Origin: Spirochaetia bacterium
GTDB lineage: Bacteria > Spirochaetota > Spirochaetia > Sphaerochaetales > Sphaerochaetaceae
NCBI GenBank assembly: GCA_900769955.1
Contig: CAAGIP010000251.1
Span: 1-13,358 of the forward strand
Length of the DNA stretch: 13,358 nucleotides
Reading direction: 5' to 3'
Shown: piece after piece, positions 1 through 7,269 of the stretch
How the letters are laid out: each line of letters starts with the position of its first letter
Numbering within the stretch: position 1 is the stretch's first letter
Notes under the pieces: model-generated
Seen by the model: only the letters and a program-made list of their open reading frames with translations
Told to the model about the DNA's origin: nothing
Databases searched by the model: none
Made by a program: the position numbers and the translations under genes

Positions 1-165
1 AAGTGCATCAATCAGGGCAGTCTTTCCTGAACCATTCTGTCCATATACCCCAAGAATGCTGGATCTGTAATCTTTAATCTTATCAGAAAGGTTTATATTG
101 CCGTATATGACGTTTTTGAAGTTTCTGATGGTTATGTGCGTGATGCGCACATCATATGACTGCAT
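1..165 (-). CDS. AAA/P-loop ATPase, N-terminal fragment (runs off left edge)
   Basis: The 55 visible residues are the N-terminus of an ATP-binding protein. An N-terminal strand with the pattern RITHITIRNFKNV is followed by a Walker A motif, GQNGSGKT, at about residues 42-49, then ALIDAL. This start is typical of RecF/SMC-like and AAA_15-type ATPases, in which an N-terminal 'NFK' strand precedes the P-loop. The ATG at 163-165 has an AGGAGA ribosome binding site at 171-176, five bases upstream, and a good promoter just before it, so the start is well supported. The C-terminal part, including Walker B and any fused nuclease domain, lies outside the window. Stand-alone ATPases of this kind are common in defence islands, which fits the neighbouring Wadjet operon, but the specific system cannot be named. 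Confidence 0.8.
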   Translation of the reverse strand, partial: MQSYDVRITHITIRNFKNVIYGNINLSDKIKDYRSSILGVYGQNGSGKTALIDAL

Positions 166-185
166 GTGTGTCTCCTACATGCTGA

Positions 186-213
186 AGTATATCTCAAATA
201 TACCAAAAGTCAA
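186..213 (-). promoter_or_regulatory. Promoter of the partial ATPase gene
   Basis: Read leftward, a -35 box TTGACT (208-213) is separated by 16 bases from a -10 box TATACT (186-191). Transcription would start near 179, giving a 5' leader of only about 14 bases that just holds the AGGAGA site. Just upstream, at 211-230, lies a near-palindromic AT-rich block (CAATTTA facing TAAATTTG) that could be an operator. This is inferred from sequence match only. Confidence 0.55.
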
Positions 214-314
214 TTTAGACTTTAAATTTGATATAAAAAATATCGATTTTGAGCCAGAATAATCCCTAACTTCCCATAAAAAAGACACTCAAACCATAAA
301 AGAGGCTTTTGAGG

Positions 315-525
315 CTACAGCCTGATAAGCCTCATTACTTCCTGAAAAGATTTTCCGCTCCTCCTGACGGCCCGGATGATCTCGGGGGTTGATTTACGCC
401 GACGCTAACACTATCTTGCCGTTATGGCATGGTCAATACGGTACTTACCGTCACCCAGACGAATGAGCTCTATCTTCTCAAGTTCCCTGATACGTCAGGG
501 ATTCAAATACAATTCTCAGATACCA
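315..525 (-). pseudogene. Decayed transposase-like C-terminal remnant
   Basis: Read leftward, one frame gives YLRIVFESLTYQ at 487-522 and then hits a stop. After a frame change near 485-495 the reading continues as RELEKIELIRLGDGKYRIDH, ending HAITAR and TAG at 411-413. A second in-frame TAG follows at 405-407. The same frame then stays open with TPEIIRAVRRSGKDFQEVMR to a final TAG at 315-317. The block 'LEKIELIRLGDGKYRIDHAIT' resembles the tail of IS4/IS1634-group transposases as I remember them. The frameshift and internal stops mean it is not a working gene. The rest of 166-645 shows no other gene. A 52-codon ORF starting at 636 runs through part of the remnant and is not called. The family assignment is from memory and tentative; the disruption is seen directly. 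Confidence 0.45.
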
Positions 526-645
526 TTTATCGGAGCAGCAATATGGTGGCCTGAAAGGCATAACCGGAATAACCGGAACTGAATACTCATCTTTAACTAT
601 CTGTAATGACAGCCTCCTTGGCTTTGACATATACATTATTGTTTG

Positions 646-1062
646 TTATCGTTGCTTTGCTTCTTTCAGACGATCGATTGCCATTTCGATATCAAGAGTA
701 TGATAGCCATAGTACATTGTATTGACCGTCTGTGCATCTGCCTGTCTGTATATCTGCCTGCTTGATTCGCCGGTGTAGAAATGCCAGTACCGGTACAGAT
801 AACCGGCCCAGTGAAGAGTTTCACTGTCGAAAACAATTCCCTGTCCGGAGAAGCCTTCCGGATATTCCTCCTTCATCCGTTCCATTATGTATTCTTTTCC
901 AGCCCACTGGGTAAAATCAAAATCACTGTCCAGTCCTTCGGCAATCTTTGAATTCATGAAGACCCTGATGAATGTCTCACTGTTGTATCCCTCCGCGCCA
1001 CTCATTTCAAAAAGAGCTGCCTGCATCTCAGAAAGTGAACGTCTCAGATCATTATCAATCAT
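646..1062 (-). CDS. Partner (antitoxin-like) protein of the left HTH-DUF3990 module
   Basis: This is a 138-residue soluble, probably all-helical protein with no signal peptide or membrane segment. It is homologous to the protein at 9872-10303. Both share a conserved layout: Q-W-A-G-x-E-Y near residues 52-58, then Y-R-Y-W-H, an E-x-S-x-x-I-Y-x-Q-A-D block, and a C-terminal H-T-(L/M)-D-x-x-x-A-I-D. I do not recognise a named family. Its ATG overlaps the TGA of the upstream HTH-DUF3990 gene (ATGA, 4 bases), and an AAGGA site lies about 8 bases before it inside that gene, so the two are translationally coupled. Always lying downstream of a predicted ADP-ribosyltransferase-fold protein suggests an antitoxin or regulatory partner. 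That role is inference from gene order only. Confidence 0.8.
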   Translation of the reverse strand: MIDNDLRRSLSEMQAALFEMSGAEGYNSETFIRVFMNSKIAEGLDSDFDFTQWAGKEYIMERMKEEYPEGFSGQGIVFDSETLHWAGYLYRYWHFYTGESSRQIYRQADAQTVNTMYYGYHTLDIEMAIDRLKEAKQR

Positions 1063-1865
1063 ATTTCAATTCCTTTCACAATCTCGTCGAAGTATCGTCC
1101 ATCGCGGCGGTGTTCGGTAACGATGCGATTTGCAAGCGCAATACCTTCTTTCCTTCGTATCACGCTTTTGTCCTTCAGGATCATGAGATCCAGTTTCTGC
1201 AAAGGGCGCTTTCTGATAATCCTGATCTGATCACAGGCCTTCTGTGTAACCGCAACATACTGTCTGCCAGGTTTCAATGCGGAAAGAGAACCTATAAGGG
1301 CGGTATCCGTAATGCGGCGGTCAAAGAAATCAGTCAGCACCTGATACATTCTGTCGTTTGCAATGTATCCGGCAATCACATCATATCCGTCTGCCATATG
1401 TGAGTATTTCTCATAAACCGGACTTCCCTTCCGGTCATCCATATATCCGCGATAATAAGCAAGCATCATTGCCCAATCAATTCCCATCTCCACTTCCAGA
1501 ACAGATAGATTTTCCATATCAAATTCCAATGCATAGAAAACAGGATTTTTTTCATTGCAGACCAGCGTCAGCGGCTGAATCGGGTCTGTTCCCATATAGA
1601 AGCCTCTTCCGAAATCACATCTGCTCCGGCTGATAGGCTGAATGTTGCCTGAAAGCCCGAAACGGGAAGCATGATACAGTACATGCATGTTCTCATATGG
1701 CTGTTCCCTTTCCACTATGTAATCTGCCAGATCAATCTGATGATTAAGGCAAATGCCATACAATTGATTCTGAGCCATCAGGCTGGGATTTGTCTTTCCG
1801 TTCTCCCAGCGGTTGACTGTCACCGGTGATACTCCCATCAGAAAAGCCAGTTGTTCCTGGTTCAC
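1059..1865 (-). CDS. HTH + DUF3990 (ADP-ribosyltransferase-like) protein, left copy, 5' end disrupted
   Basis: An N-terminal Xre/Cro-type helix-turn-helix (NQEQLAFLMGVSPVTVNRWE) is followed by a DUF3990-like domain. Visible motifs are LYHASRFGLSG, CDFGRGFYMGTD, IDWAMMLAYYRG, IANDRMYQVL and GRQYVAVTQ. DUF3990 is, to my knowledge, placed with ADP-ribosyltransferase folds; the His of LYH and the Tyr of GFYMGT match positions used for NAD binding in that fold. Alignment with the intact copy at 9001-9870 shows that 13 codons are missing from the front. A GTG (1902-1904) with an AAGGA site (1914-1918) would start the full protein, but the fourth codon is TAG (1893-1895). The GTG at 1865 is the first usable start after it and has no ribosome binding site. 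The protein is therefore either made poorly by reinitiation, without the first helix of its DNA-binding domain, or not at all. Confidence 0.75.
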   Translation of the reverse strand: MNQEQLAFLMGVSPVTVNRWENGKTNPSLMAQNQLYGICLNHQIDLADYIVEREQPYENMHVLYHASRFGLSGNIQPISRSRCDFGRGFYMGTDPIQPLTLVCNEKNPVFYALEFDMENLSVLEVEMGIDWAMMLAYYRGYMDDRKGSPVYEKYSHMADGYDVIAGYIANDRMYQVLTDFFDRRITDTALIGSLSALKPGRQYVAVTQKACDQIRIIRKRPLQKLDLMILKDKSVIRRKEGIALANRIVTEHRRDGRYFDEIVKGIEI

Positions 1866-1892
1866 ATTCAGTTTTTGACGGATTGTTTTAAT

Positions 1893-1918
1893 CTAGTCCT
1901 GCACGGCTATATTTCCTT
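1893..1918 (-). other. Ribosome binding site, GTG start and in-frame TAG of the original left HTH gene
   Basis: Read leftward: AAGGA at 1914-1918, nine bases, GTG (1902-1904), CAG, GAC, TAG (1893-1895), then ATT AAA ACA ATC CGT in the same frame as the HTH ORF. The right copy reads ATG AAG GAA CTG ATA AGA. The TAG thus sits exactly at the Leu4 position and could arise from TTG by one base change. It marks a nonsense mutation, or possibly a sequencing error. Confidence 0.7.
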
Positions 1919-1937
1919 AACATCTGTTATTGTTTTT

Positions 1938-1966
1938 ATTATTTCACCTGCTAAGACTATTATCAA
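1938..1966 (-). promoter_or_regulatory. Promoter of the left HTH-DUF3990 module
   Basis: Read leftward, TTGATA (1961-1966), a 17-base spacer and AATAAT (1938-1943) each match the consensus at five of six positions. Transcription would begin near 1931, about 27 bases before the original GTG start. The module therefore has its own promoter and need not depend on read-through from jetD. Confidence 0.6.
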
Positions 1967-1970
1967 GTCT
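1954..1970. promoter_or_regulatory. Inverted repeat overlapping the -35 box (candidate operator)
   Basis: AGACT (1954-1958) and AGTCT (1966-1970) form a perfect 5-bp inverted repeat with a 7-bp spacer, AGACTATTATCAAGTCT. It covers the -35 box. A dimeric Xre-type HTH protein binding here would block the promoter, so autoregulation by the module's own HTH protein is plausible. No identical site was found before the right copy. Confidence 0.4.
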
Positions 1971-2150
1971 CGATGTCACAACAAATAACGGCCTTTCAAT
2001 CACTGCATCGGGATGATACCTTATCAATCAATAAGTCCATTAGAACATGACAGCATATCTTTGTCTGATGGGAGAAAATATGTATGTCGGCCACGGAAAC
2101 TGACTGTATTGATGTTCCGGAGGTTTTGCTTTTTCATATTTTCATATATA

Positions 2151-3323
2151 TCAGCTGAGGTTTCCTGCCATATGCTTTATATATTCCTGAGGAATCCTTT
2201 CCTGTTCAAGTCTGCTGTGATCGGGAGCGTTCTTTCGGAGTGTGCAAAGAAGGGATAGTTCTTCATCCGTAAGGTTTGAAAAAGCATTTTCGCTTTCAAC
2301 GCTTACTCCCTTTACTGAGTAATCCCGGAATGCGGTGTACGTTTCAGTATCCATCATCAGTGACTTTGTTTCCGGATACCTTGCCCTGAAGAGTGAGAGG
2401 ATTTCAAGCCCGTGCTCATCCAGGTCCCCGAAGTAACGAATGTCCCTTTCATTCAGCCATTCGGCTCTGAGCACTGTCGCCTGAAAGCCTCCTCCGAAGA
2501 TGCAGATGTCATTACCGCTTATGGGAAATGAAAGATACACTGCTTCGTTCTCGATGATGAACACTCTCTTTATTTCTGAGAGATCCTCTTCCCTGTCCAG
2601 TACGGAAAAGGAAGTGAGCGGAATGGCCATTTCCTCCCTTGTCCATTTACTGCACTTCATCCTGAATCTGACGAGTACGGGCTTTCTTTTAATGCGGAAT
2701 ACATCTTCCGCTCTTCCGGAGGAGAATGTTTCACCTGTCAGTGCCGAGAAGAGGGATATCAGGAGGGAAGTGTTTTCTTCAATGAACTTGGTGTGTACCT
2801 TTATCGGAAGCTCCCTGAGATAGTAGGAGCTGTTATCCCGGTGTTTCATGAAATAGGATAGGGTTATTGAAACTGCAGACCACTCCGTAACTCTGTTTTC
2901 GATTTCCTTCGGGTGGGATTTAGCCCATTGATAAAGATCGTTTTTGTTATTGAACAGAGGATTTATCGCTTCTATGCATGTTTTTACTGCCTCCCGGGTT
3001 TCTTCCCTTCCCGTGAGATGGAGAAAGTCCTCTTCACTTTCAATTGATATGCTCTTTATGACGGACTGGGTACCGTAGCCCCTGAGGTTCTTCTTTTCCC
3101 AGATTATGGAGTAGCCCTTACCTTTCTTATCCTTACTTTCGCTGAAAAGCAGTGTGTACGCTTCAGCGCTCTCGCTGAAGGTGTCACGGAGGGACGTGTC
3201 ACCCCTGATGGTGAGGGGAAAGAATGTGGAATTCTCTTCAAGGATAAGGCTTTTAAGGAGGCTGTCACGGTATTCAGGCCACTTTCTTAAGGCCTTATCC
3301 TTTATCACGTCGGGCGTCAGCAT
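2151..3323 (-). CDS. jetD: Wadjet nuclease subunit JetD (DUF3322-DUF2220, TOPRIM)
   Basis: JetD is the DNA-cleaving subunit of Wadjet, acting on circular plasmid DNA that the JetABC motor has extruded. The N-terminal half (about residues 1-190) fits DUF3322. The C-terminal half is the DUF2220 TOPRIM domain, related to topoisomerase VI subunit A: IIENEAVYL at about 257-265 gives the acidic metal ligands, FGGGF follows at 277-281, and YFGDLDEHGLEIL at 298-310 is the DxD motif (Asp301, Asp303, His305), then MMDTETY. All expected acidic residues are present, so it looks active. It could start at GTG 3326 or ATG 3323. The ATG is preferred because GGGAG lies 8 bases before it and it shares one base with the jetC stop (TGATG). 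At 390 residues it has normal length. It is the last gene of the jet operon, and no clear terminator was found after it. Confidence 0.93.
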   Translation of the reverse strand: MLTPDVIKDKALRKWPEYRDSLLKSLILEENSTFFPLTIRGDTSLRDTFSESAEAYTLLFSESKDKKGKGYSIIWEKKNLRGYGTQSVIKSISIESEEDFLHLTGREETREAVKTCIEAINPLFNNKNDLYQWAKSHPKEIENRVTEWSAVSITLSYFMKHRDNSSYYLRELPIKVHTKFIEENTSLLISLFSALTGETFSSGRAEDVFRIKRKPVLVRFRMKCSKWTREEMAIPLTSFSVLDREEDLSEIKRVFIIENEAVYLSFPISGNDICIFGGGFQATVLRAEWLNERDIRYFGDLDEHGLEILSLFRARYPETKSLMMDTETYTAFRDYSVKGVSVESENAFSNLTDEELSLLCTLRKNAPDHSRLEQERIPQEYIKHMAGNLS

Positions 3324-6300
3324 CACTTCGTCTCCCTGTACTCCTCAATCGTCATGCCTGAAACCCTTGAAGTCCTTCCGTCGTCGTTCTTCTCAAGCAG
3401 ATGGAGACTCGATACATACCCTTCAACTATGTTGATGCCGTTTCTCGGGGTAATCACCATGAGCTGGAGATCGAGCTCCTTAAAGAGCTGGAGCGCATAT
3501 TCACTGTTTCTCGCATCACTCTTACTGAATGCTTCATCGAGGATTACGAACCTGAAGGGGCCTTTCTTCAGGTTATCGGAGTCATCAAGGTTGAACTGGT
3601 ATGCAATTGAGGCTGCAAGGATAGTGTAGGTGAGCTTTGCCTTCTCACCTCCTGAGAGTGCACCCGTATCCTGATAGTATAGCTTCGTGGTCTCATCGGC
3701 ATTGACTTCTTTTGCGGAGAAGACGTACTTCCTTCTGGTATCCAGTACCTTGGCCCTGAGGGCATCGTCCTTCCTGTAGCGGTCAAGGAAGGTCCTGATT
3801 CCTCTGTAGATCTCAACCCTCTTTTCCTCACTGTCACTGATGATGTCCCTGACATCAGGAAATGATTCCATAAGAAGACGCTCGAACTCCTTATGGTCCC
3901 TGTCTCCCGAAGGTCTCATTTCCAGCTGCAGATGCGTGCGTGATGCCTTGTCAAAGGGTATCTTCATCAGATTCCGGTTCAGGATCCTGATGGCATCGTG
4001 GATTTCCCTGTTCCAGCTTCTCAGCTTCTCGTTGAGGTTGCCGATCGACTGCTTCAGTGAGACAGTGAGGTACTGATCGAATTTGGCCCTGAGTTCAGTT
4101 ATCTCGTCATCTTTTATCTTCACATACTCTGCCTCGAAGTCGGAAAGGCTGTCTGCCTCACTGACGAGATCAGAATACTCCCCGTTCCAGGAGAGTGCTT
4201 CCTCTCCCGGTTTCATCGACGGGCTGATGAACTCCTGCATCTGACGCTCAAGGCGGCTTCTCGCCTTGGCCTCAGATTCAGCTGAAGACTCATATTCACG
4301 CCTCAGCATTGCCGAAAGCTTTTCATGAGTCGCTTTTATCATCCTCAGGTCAGTAAGCAGTGCGCACTCAGGTGAGGATGAGAGGAATATGTCCCTGTAT
4401 CCCTCACTTTCGCCGTTAAGGGAAGAAAGTGCGTTCCTGAAGCTTTCAGCTTCCTCTTCAAGTGCCTTGACCGCGTTCTCAAGCTCCCTGATGTTTCCGA
4501 TGACGACGCTGTTTTCCTCCTGAAGCAGGGCCTGACGCTCTTCCTCGCGTCTTCTGAGCTGCTCTTTTTCCTCAAGGTCCTTATGCTGAATGAGAAACTG
4601 TCTCCTCTTTTCGGAAATGTCGTTTATCCGCTCCTCAAAAGGAGAAGTGTCGATATCCTTCCAGTTTTCGAATTCCTCAAGCTTTTCAAGAAGGGAAATT
4701 GTTTTCTGTGCCTTTGATATCTTTGCATCCGCATCCCTGACGCGGAGGAGAAGGTCATTTCTTTCATCCTTCTGTCCCTCGATCTTAAGAATAAGCTCTT
4801 CACGTCTCTTCCTGTTGTCCCAGCCGAGGTATGAAGGCTTTCCTTCCTCATCAATGCTCTTTTTATCACCCTCGCTCACGATACCGGATTTCACGACTGC
4901 CTTTTCTTTCTTCAGAAGCTCATCGATGTTATCCGACAGTGCGTGATCAAAGAGCTGCTTCAGGTATGATGCAAGATAATCCCGGTATGGATTGTCCTTC
5001 TCCCTTATTGCAAGGTATGGGAGTATAGGGATCTCTTCCGGAGATGCCATTATCACATCTTCCATGACAAGAAGCGTGATGTCAGCTTCAGGTTTTTCCT
5101 GATCAAGTACTTCAAGAAGTTTCTTCTCATCCTTCTTCTCGACAAGGAGGGTGAGTGCTTCACGGTTTATGAGCTTCGTTACGGCAGTTGTCCATTCATC
5201 ACCCTGTTCCTTAACTGCAACCAGCTCACCTAGGAAGAAAAGGCCTTTCCGGGTAAGCCCTGCCTTGTCGGCAAGGCGCAGTCTGAGTTCATCATAGGCC
5301 TGAGGAATGTTCGTGTCCCTCTGGGAAAGGTATGAAAGCTCCGCTTCATCCCTTTCAAGGGAAGCGTTTATTTCCCTTACGATGAAGAGGTTTTCCTGCT
5401 TCTTCTCCTCGGCCCTCTCCCTCTTGTCATTAACTCTGTCGATTAATGACGGTACAGAGTCCTTAAGGACATAAAATGAATCACTGTCTGACGGTTCATC
5501 GAGAGGAGATCCTGCGGCTGAAAGCTTTGCGAACACTGATGAGTATTCACTGTGTCTTCTTGCACTGTCCCTTGCAGCGATCTTCAGCTCCGATAACTCC
5601 CGGTCATATCCCGCCAGCACTTCCGCAGACGAATCTGAGCTCAGTGCGATGAGCTTCTTTATCGAAGAAGCGATATCGGCCTTCAGCTCTTCAGATCTCA
5701 GCTCTGCTTCCTTCTTTTCCCTGCTCTTTGACCTTACACCGGCTTCTGCTGCGTTCACGGAGCTTTCCAGATACCATCTGTACTCCCCGAGGCCTTTCTT
5801 TTCAGCAGTTGCTTTCTGATCCGATGCTCTCTGCCACTCAAGGCCTGAGTCATGGATCCTCTCAAGCTTTTCCAGCTTGAGGGTATCCTTTCTGATGTCA
5901 TTGTCGATGATGAGCAGATTCGAGAACTCCTCATCAAGCTGGGAGAACTCCTTTTCGGGGGATTTATCCTCAAGCATGTAGCTTCGTACAAATCCCGTGA
6001 TGTCACCGAGCACCTTCATGCCCACTGTCTGGGAAAAGAGCTTCAGTGCATTGTCAGAGCGGAAGCCGAACTTATCCATGAAGTATGTTTTATAGGCCGT
6101 GAATGATTCAAAGAGCCTCGAGGAACACTTCTGGGCAAGGACTTTCCTCCACTTTCCGTCAGGTGAGAGGCTGACACCTTCACGTGTGAGCACGCGGTCT
6201 ATTTCACCGACAGTAAGCTCCCTGTCCGTGATTACGTACTTCGTCTCAAGCCTGTCCCCTGAAAAGTACCTGACCTGAAGGAGCGTAAGGGCTCTTTCTT

Positions 6301-6655
6301 CTGAAGGGTCTTCAAAGATTCCGTTTATTATTGAAAGGGCCGATTTGTCCCTGAGATAGTTCGTTACCCCATCCCCGCTGTTGCCGTATGCACCCCTGAC
6401 ATAGTTCTCAACATCGCGCTCCCTCTTCTTCACCGAGTCCGATGAGAGGTTGTACCAGCGGAGGTTTGAAGGAATGAGAAGGGTGAGGATCGCATCGACT
6501 GCGGTGGTCTTTCCCGTTCCGTTGAAACCCGTGAGGATCGTCGATTTGTCATGAAATTCAAAGGTCTTCACCGTGCGGTCGAAGACACCCCAGTTCAGTA
6601 TCTGGAGGGTTTTCAGTCTGTAGCCTGAAGAGTCATCGGAAAACAGATTGCTCAT
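3323..6655 (-). CDS. jetC: Wadjet SMC-like ATPase JetC
   Basis: JetC is the MukB/SMC-type motor of Wadjet. With JetA and JetB it forms a condensin-like complex that extrudes DNA loops and senses small circular DNA. The 1110-residue protein has a complete SMC layout. The N-terminal ATPase half carries Walker A GFNGTGKT (residues 43-50). Long charged coiled-coil segments run from about 240-445 and 610-900, separated by a globular hinge-like insert at about 450-610. The C-terminal half has the signature motif LSGGEK (1000-1005) and Walker B FVILDEAF (1036-1043), followed by the SKSD loop. No key residue is missing. The ATG has a GGAGG site 7 bases upstream and overlaps the jetB stop by 4 bases (ATGA); its own stop overlaps the jetD start. 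Stoichiometric, coupled expression is therefore expected. Confidence 0.95.
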   Translation of the reverse strand: MSNLFSDDSSGYRLKTLQILNWGVFDRTVKTFEFHDKSTILTGFNGTGKTTAVDAILTLLIPSNLRWYNLSSDSVKKRERDVENYVRGAYGNSGDGVTNYLRDKSALSIINGIFEDPSEERALTLLQVRYFSGDRLETKYVITDRELTVGEIDRVLTREGVSLSPDGKWRKVLAQKCSSRLFESFTAYKTYFMDKFGFRSDNALKLFSQTVGMKVLGDITGFVRSYMLEDKSPEKEFSQLDEEFSNLLIIDNDIRKDTLKLEKLERIHDSGLEWQRASDQKATAEKKGLGEYRWYLESSVNAAEAGVRSKSREKKEAELRSEELKADIASSIKKLIALSSDSSAEVLAGYDRELSELKIAARDSARRHSEYSSVFAKLSAAGSPLDEPSDSDSFYVLKDSVPSLIDRVNDKRERAEEKKQENLFIVREINASLERDEAELSYLSQRDTNIPQAYDELRLRLADKAGLTRKGLFFLGELVAVKEQGDEWTTAVTKLINREALTLLVEKKDEKKLLEVLDQEKPEADITLLVMEDVIMASPEEIPILPYLAIREKDNPYRDYLASYLKQLFDHALSDNIDELLKKEKAVVKSGIVSEGDKKSIDEEGKPSYLGWDNRKRREELILKIEGQKDERNDLLLRVRDADAKISKAQKTISLLEKLEEFENWKDIDTSPFEERINDISEKRRQFLIQHKDLEEKEQLRRREEERQALLQEENSVVIGNIRELENAVKALEEEAESFRNALSSLNGESEGYRDIFLSSSPECALLTDLRMIKATHEKLSAMLRREYESSAESEAKARSRLERQMQEFISPSMKPGEEALSWNGEYSDLVSEADSLSDFEAEYVKIKDDEITELRAKFDQYLTVSLKQSIGNLNEKLRSWNREIHDAIRILNRNLMKIPFDKASRTHLQLEMRPSGDRDHKEFERLLMESFPDVRDIISDSEEKRVEIYRGIRTFLDRYRKDDALRAKVLDTRRKYVFSAKEVNADETTKLYYQDTGALSGGEKAKLTYTILAASIAYQFNLDDSDNLKKGPFRFVILDEAFSKSDARNSEYALQLFKELDLQLMVITPRNGINIVEGYVSSLHLLEKNDDGRTSRVSGMTIEEYRETK

Positions 6656-7269
6656 TCTTCATCCTCCGTTTTCATTCTGGAAAGCATTTCCTTCATGAAA
6701 TTCACGTCAACCTTGCTCTTTATTATCGGGCTTATCTCAAACTCGGCATCATCACTGATCTTTGCGGATGAAAGGACTTCTCCCGTTCTGAGGTAGGTGA
6801 GCTGGCACAGCTGTCTTATCATCCTGTCAGCATCATCACTGAACTTCGTCATGTCGGCAGCTTCAGGCCTGAAGGTGCGAAGCAGCCCCATGATCTCGCT
6901 CTTTCTGAGAATCGGGTACTCCGATTCATTCATGGAGGATGCGAACTTCTCATACTCCTGCCTCAGGAGCACGAGCAGCATCGACATGGGATATGAGAAC
7001 GGAATCTTTCTTATGAGGCGGGGAAGCTCCTCCGCAGCATCATCCTCGTTTTCCATTCCCTTCTCGACTGCATCCTTTACCTGCTCAAGGTATGCATAGC
7101 CGTCTTCTTCCTCTGTCACGACATGGAGTCCTATCACACGGAAATACGCTTCAAGATTATCCTTGCATCTTACGAGGATGTTCCATGTCTTCCTGTCTTC
7201 GTTTTCATATACCGGTCCCCTGAGGAGCTTCACTGCAGCTCCGGACCATTCCTGCACGCCTGTTACCAT
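6652..7269 (-). CDS. jetB: Wadjet subunit JetB (DUF4194, MukE-like)
   Basis: JetB is the small MukE/KITE-like accessory subunit that binds the kleisin JetA and the JetC heads. The 205-residue protein fits DUF4194 in size and pattern: an N-terminal LLRGPVYENEDRKTWN strand-helix unit, a YFRVIGLHVVTEEEDGYAYL winged-helix-like hairpin at about residues 42-61, an LIRKIPFSYPMSMLLVLLRQ helix in the middle, and a C-terminal EFEISPIIKSKVD segment. It has no signal or membrane segment. Its ATG overlaps the end of jetA by 7 bases and its stop overlaps the jetC start by 4 bases. The ribosome binding site is weak (AAAGG, rather far upstream), consistent with translation coupled to jetA. The call rests on fold pattern plus its fixed place between JetA and JetC. 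Confidence 0.9.
   Translation of the reverse strand: MVTGVQEWSGAAVKLLRGPVYENEDRKTWNILVRCKDNLEAYFRVIGLHVVTEEEDGYAYLEQVKDAVEKGMENEDDAAEELPRLIRKIPFSYPMSMLLVLLRQEYEKFASSMNESEYPILRKSEIMGLLRTFRPEAADMTKFSDDADRMIRQLCQLTYLRTGEVLSSAKISDDAEFEISPIIKSKVDVNFMKEMLSRMKTEDEE

Noticed and set aside
478..636. 52-codon minus-strand ORF just after the left partner gene
   Set aside because: No ribosome binding site seen, and its 3' part overlaps the decayed transposase text; more likely part of the remnant than a gene.
2093..2135. Plus-strand CGGAA/TTCCG hairpin followed by T-rich DNA, terminator-like
   Set aside because: Only a 5-bp stem with a long loop, the T-run is not adjacent, and no plus-strand gene lies upstream.
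2013..2258. 81-codon plus-strand ORF overlapping the end of jetD
   Set aside because: No ribosome binding site or recognisable pattern, and it overlaps jetD coding sequence on the opposite strand.
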